Shown: positions 62,985 to 64,000 of the stretch, in pieces
Position numbering within the stretch: position 1 is the stretch's first letter
Layout of the letters: the number at the start of each line of letters is the position of its first letter
Source of the DNA: Rhodovulum sp. ES.010
GTDB taxonomy: Bacteria > Pseudomonadota > Alphaproteobacteria > Rhodobacterales > Rhodobacteraceae
Direction: 5' to 3'
Assembly (NCBI RefSeq): GCF_900142935.1
Contig: NZ_FSRS01000001.1
Span: forward strand, 2,056,001-2,120,000
Length of the DNA stretch: 64,000 nucleotides
The notes under the pieces: generated by a model
What the model was told of the DNA's origin: nothing
Seen by the model: only the letters and a program-made list of their open reading frames with translations
The model's database searches: none
Position numbers and translations under genes: made by a program

Positions 62985-63749
62985 TCAGAGCCCGGTTTCG
63001 GCCAGCACCTCCCGAAGGATCGGCGCCAGCCGGTCGGCCCAGGCGATCTGGTCCTCTTCGCTCGCGATCACGTCGTTACGTAGCTCGATCAGCACGTTCG
63101 GCAGCCCGTTGGCGATGGCGTGACGGTCCACCGCGTCGCCGGGCAGGTGGCCGCCATAGGGCTCGTTCTCGCCCACGCACAGGTCGGGCTCGCGCCGCAG
63201 ACGCGCCAGCAGCGGGCGGGCGAAACGGTCGTCGGCGCCGTGCAGCACGCCGATCTGCCAGGGGCGGTCGCCGCGCCCGTTGAGCCGCGGCGTGAAGCTG
63301 TGGATCGACACGAAGACGGTATCGGCACGCCGTTTGGCCAACCGGTCAAGCTCGGCGTCGTAGGGCCGCCAGAAGGCGTCGAGCCGCCGCTCGATCTCGG
63401 CGGCGCCCACGGCGCGATTGGCCGGGATCACGCTGCCGTCGTAGAGCCGCATCACCAGCGTCGGGTCGTCCTCGCCCCGGTTCGGGTCGATCACCAGCCG
63501 CGAGAAGCGGGTCATGGTCAGCGGCGCGTCCAGCCGTTCGGCCAGCCGCCGCGCCACGCCGGCCGCGCCCGGGTCCCAGGCGATGTGCCGCGCCATGTCC
63601 TCGGCCGGCAGGCCGAGATCGCCGCCGTTCACCGACGCCGGAACGATGTTGGTGGCATGGTCGCAGGTGACGAGCCAGCGCGAGCCACGCCCCGCCTCGA
63701 TCGTCTCGAACGGCCGATAGGTTATGTCTGTGTCATCTTTCACGGTCAC
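62985..63749 (-). CDS. N-formylglutamate amidohydrolase family protein
   Basis: 254 residues from a GTG at 63749; a second GTG at 63743 is equally possible, with AGGG upstream. LVTCDHATNIVPA, HIAWDPGAAGVARRLAERLD, SIHSFTPRLNG and VLIELRNDVIA are family motifs with the zinc-binding His and Glu. Proteins of this class release formate from formylglutamate, but the family is broad and the substrate is not certain. Divergent from pyk. Confidence 0.88.
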   Translation of the reverse strand: MTVKDDTDITYRPFETIEAGRGSRWLVTCDHATNIVPASVNGGDLGLPAEDMARHIAWDPGAAGVARRLAERLDAPLTMTRFSRLVIDPNRGEDDPTLVMRLYDGSVIPANRAVGAAEIERRLDAFWRPYDAELDRLAKRRADTVFVSIHSFTPRLNGRGDRPWQIGVLHGADDRFARPLLARLRREPDLCVGENEPYGGHLPGDAVDRHAIANGLPNVLIELRNDVIASEEDQIAWADRLAPILREVLAETGL

Positions 63750-63867
63750 ATCCCTATAGGGCAGACGCGCGCCTAGCGCCAGTTGTCATCCCGCCGGGTT
63801 TCGTCCTAGAGAGAAGGCGGCCGGAGCCGCCGGGGGCAATCCGCGCCTGAACAACAGATGGGGCAGG

Positions 63868-64000
63868 ATGAGACGCCTTCGCAACCTCAAGATCGTGGCC
63901 ACGCTGGGGCCGTCCTCGAACGACTACGAAATGATCCGCGACCTGTTCGAGGCCGGCGCGGACGTGTTCCGCCTCAACATGAGCCACGGCACGCATGAGG
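63868..64000 (+). CDS. pyk: Pyruvate kinase (3' partial)
   Basis: 44 residues before the window ends: MRRLRNLKIVATLGPSSNDY then LFEAGADVFRLNMSHGTHE. This is the N-terminal strand of pyruvate kinase, with the substrate-binding Arg in VFRLNMSHG. GGGCAGG precedes the ATG. It makes pyruvate and ATP from phosphoenolpyruvate. Confidence 0.93.
   Translation, partial: MRRLRNLKIVATLGPSSNDYEMIRDLFEAGADVFRLNMSHGTHE

Noticed and set aside
60939..63083. 714-residue plus-strand frame opposite the SulP transporter
   Set aside because: Charged, low-complexity translation typical of antisense frames in GC-rich DNA; the opposite strand has a full SulP-STAS protein.

Overview
The window is a high-GC alphaproteobacterial chromosome segment. 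Its gene content points to the Rhodobacterales (Roseobacter/Paracoccus relatives). Pointers are the ffh-rpsP-rimM-trmD-rplS-rpmE ribosomal/SRP cluster, the split F0 operon atpI-atpB-atpE-atpF'-atpF, a MipZ-type ParA ATPase, the betI-betC-betB-betA / choXWV choline block, and a DUF1244 / N-formylglutamate amidohydrolase / pyruvate kinase neighbourhood. A form I RuBisCO operon (cbbL-cbbS-cbbQ-cbbO with divergent cbbR) says the organism, or a recent ancestor, can fix CO2 through the Calvin cycle. I cannot name a species.

Layout. 1-3,100: the end of a hydroxypyruvate isomerase-like gene, then two different insertion sequences (IS630 family, IS5 family) sitting back to back in a CTAG that is the shared stop region of that gene and ttcA. 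3,095-9,840: ttcA, a DUF900 hydrolase, yidD-rnpA-rpmH, a TVP38/DedA-like membrane protein, a flavoprotein disulfide reductase, an orphan histidine kinase and tRNA-Arg(ACG). 9,840-13,060: cobU, a cobalamin riboswitch, a Cys-rich small protein, then a stretch of gene decay holding an MFS fragment and a wrecked SufC-SufB-like pair. 13,062-16,904: a CHASE2-PAS-GGDEF-EAL protein and a FecR-domain partner. 17,245-25,432: uptake of choline (choXWV) diverging from betI-betC-betB-betA, which turns choline-O-sulfate and choline into glycine betaine. 25,657-31,098: a chemoreceptor, an XRE regulator and a membrane-tethered cytochrome c with a very long repetitive acidic linker. 31,177-37,192: the RuBisCO operon and its activator. 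37,199-44,135: mipZ and the rpmE-to-ffh translation cluster with chorismate mutase and two acetyltransferases inserted. 44,385-50,786: azoreductase/LysR, EamA exporter, ArsR regulator, F0 ATP synthase genes and a GntR regulator with a clear operator. 50,880-64,000: housekeeping and accessory genes (OmpA lipoprotein, Ada-like methyltransferase, nth, sugar kinase, sulfotransferase, branching glycosyltransferase, HIT, GNAT, rluE, orphan ABC ATPase, SulP transporter) ending in the start of pyk.

Most likely to repay a closer look: the cytochrome with ten 15-residue linker repeats; the paired insertions that preserve both convergent stop codons; the decayed SUF-like minimal pair beside a B12 riboswitch; the FecR/CHASE2 c-di-GMP module with a degenerate GGDEF; and the RuBisCO large subunit with unusual residues around an otherwise conserved segment. 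I found no CRISPR array, prophage, restriction or toxin-antitoxin system. All family names come from reading the proteins, not from a database search.
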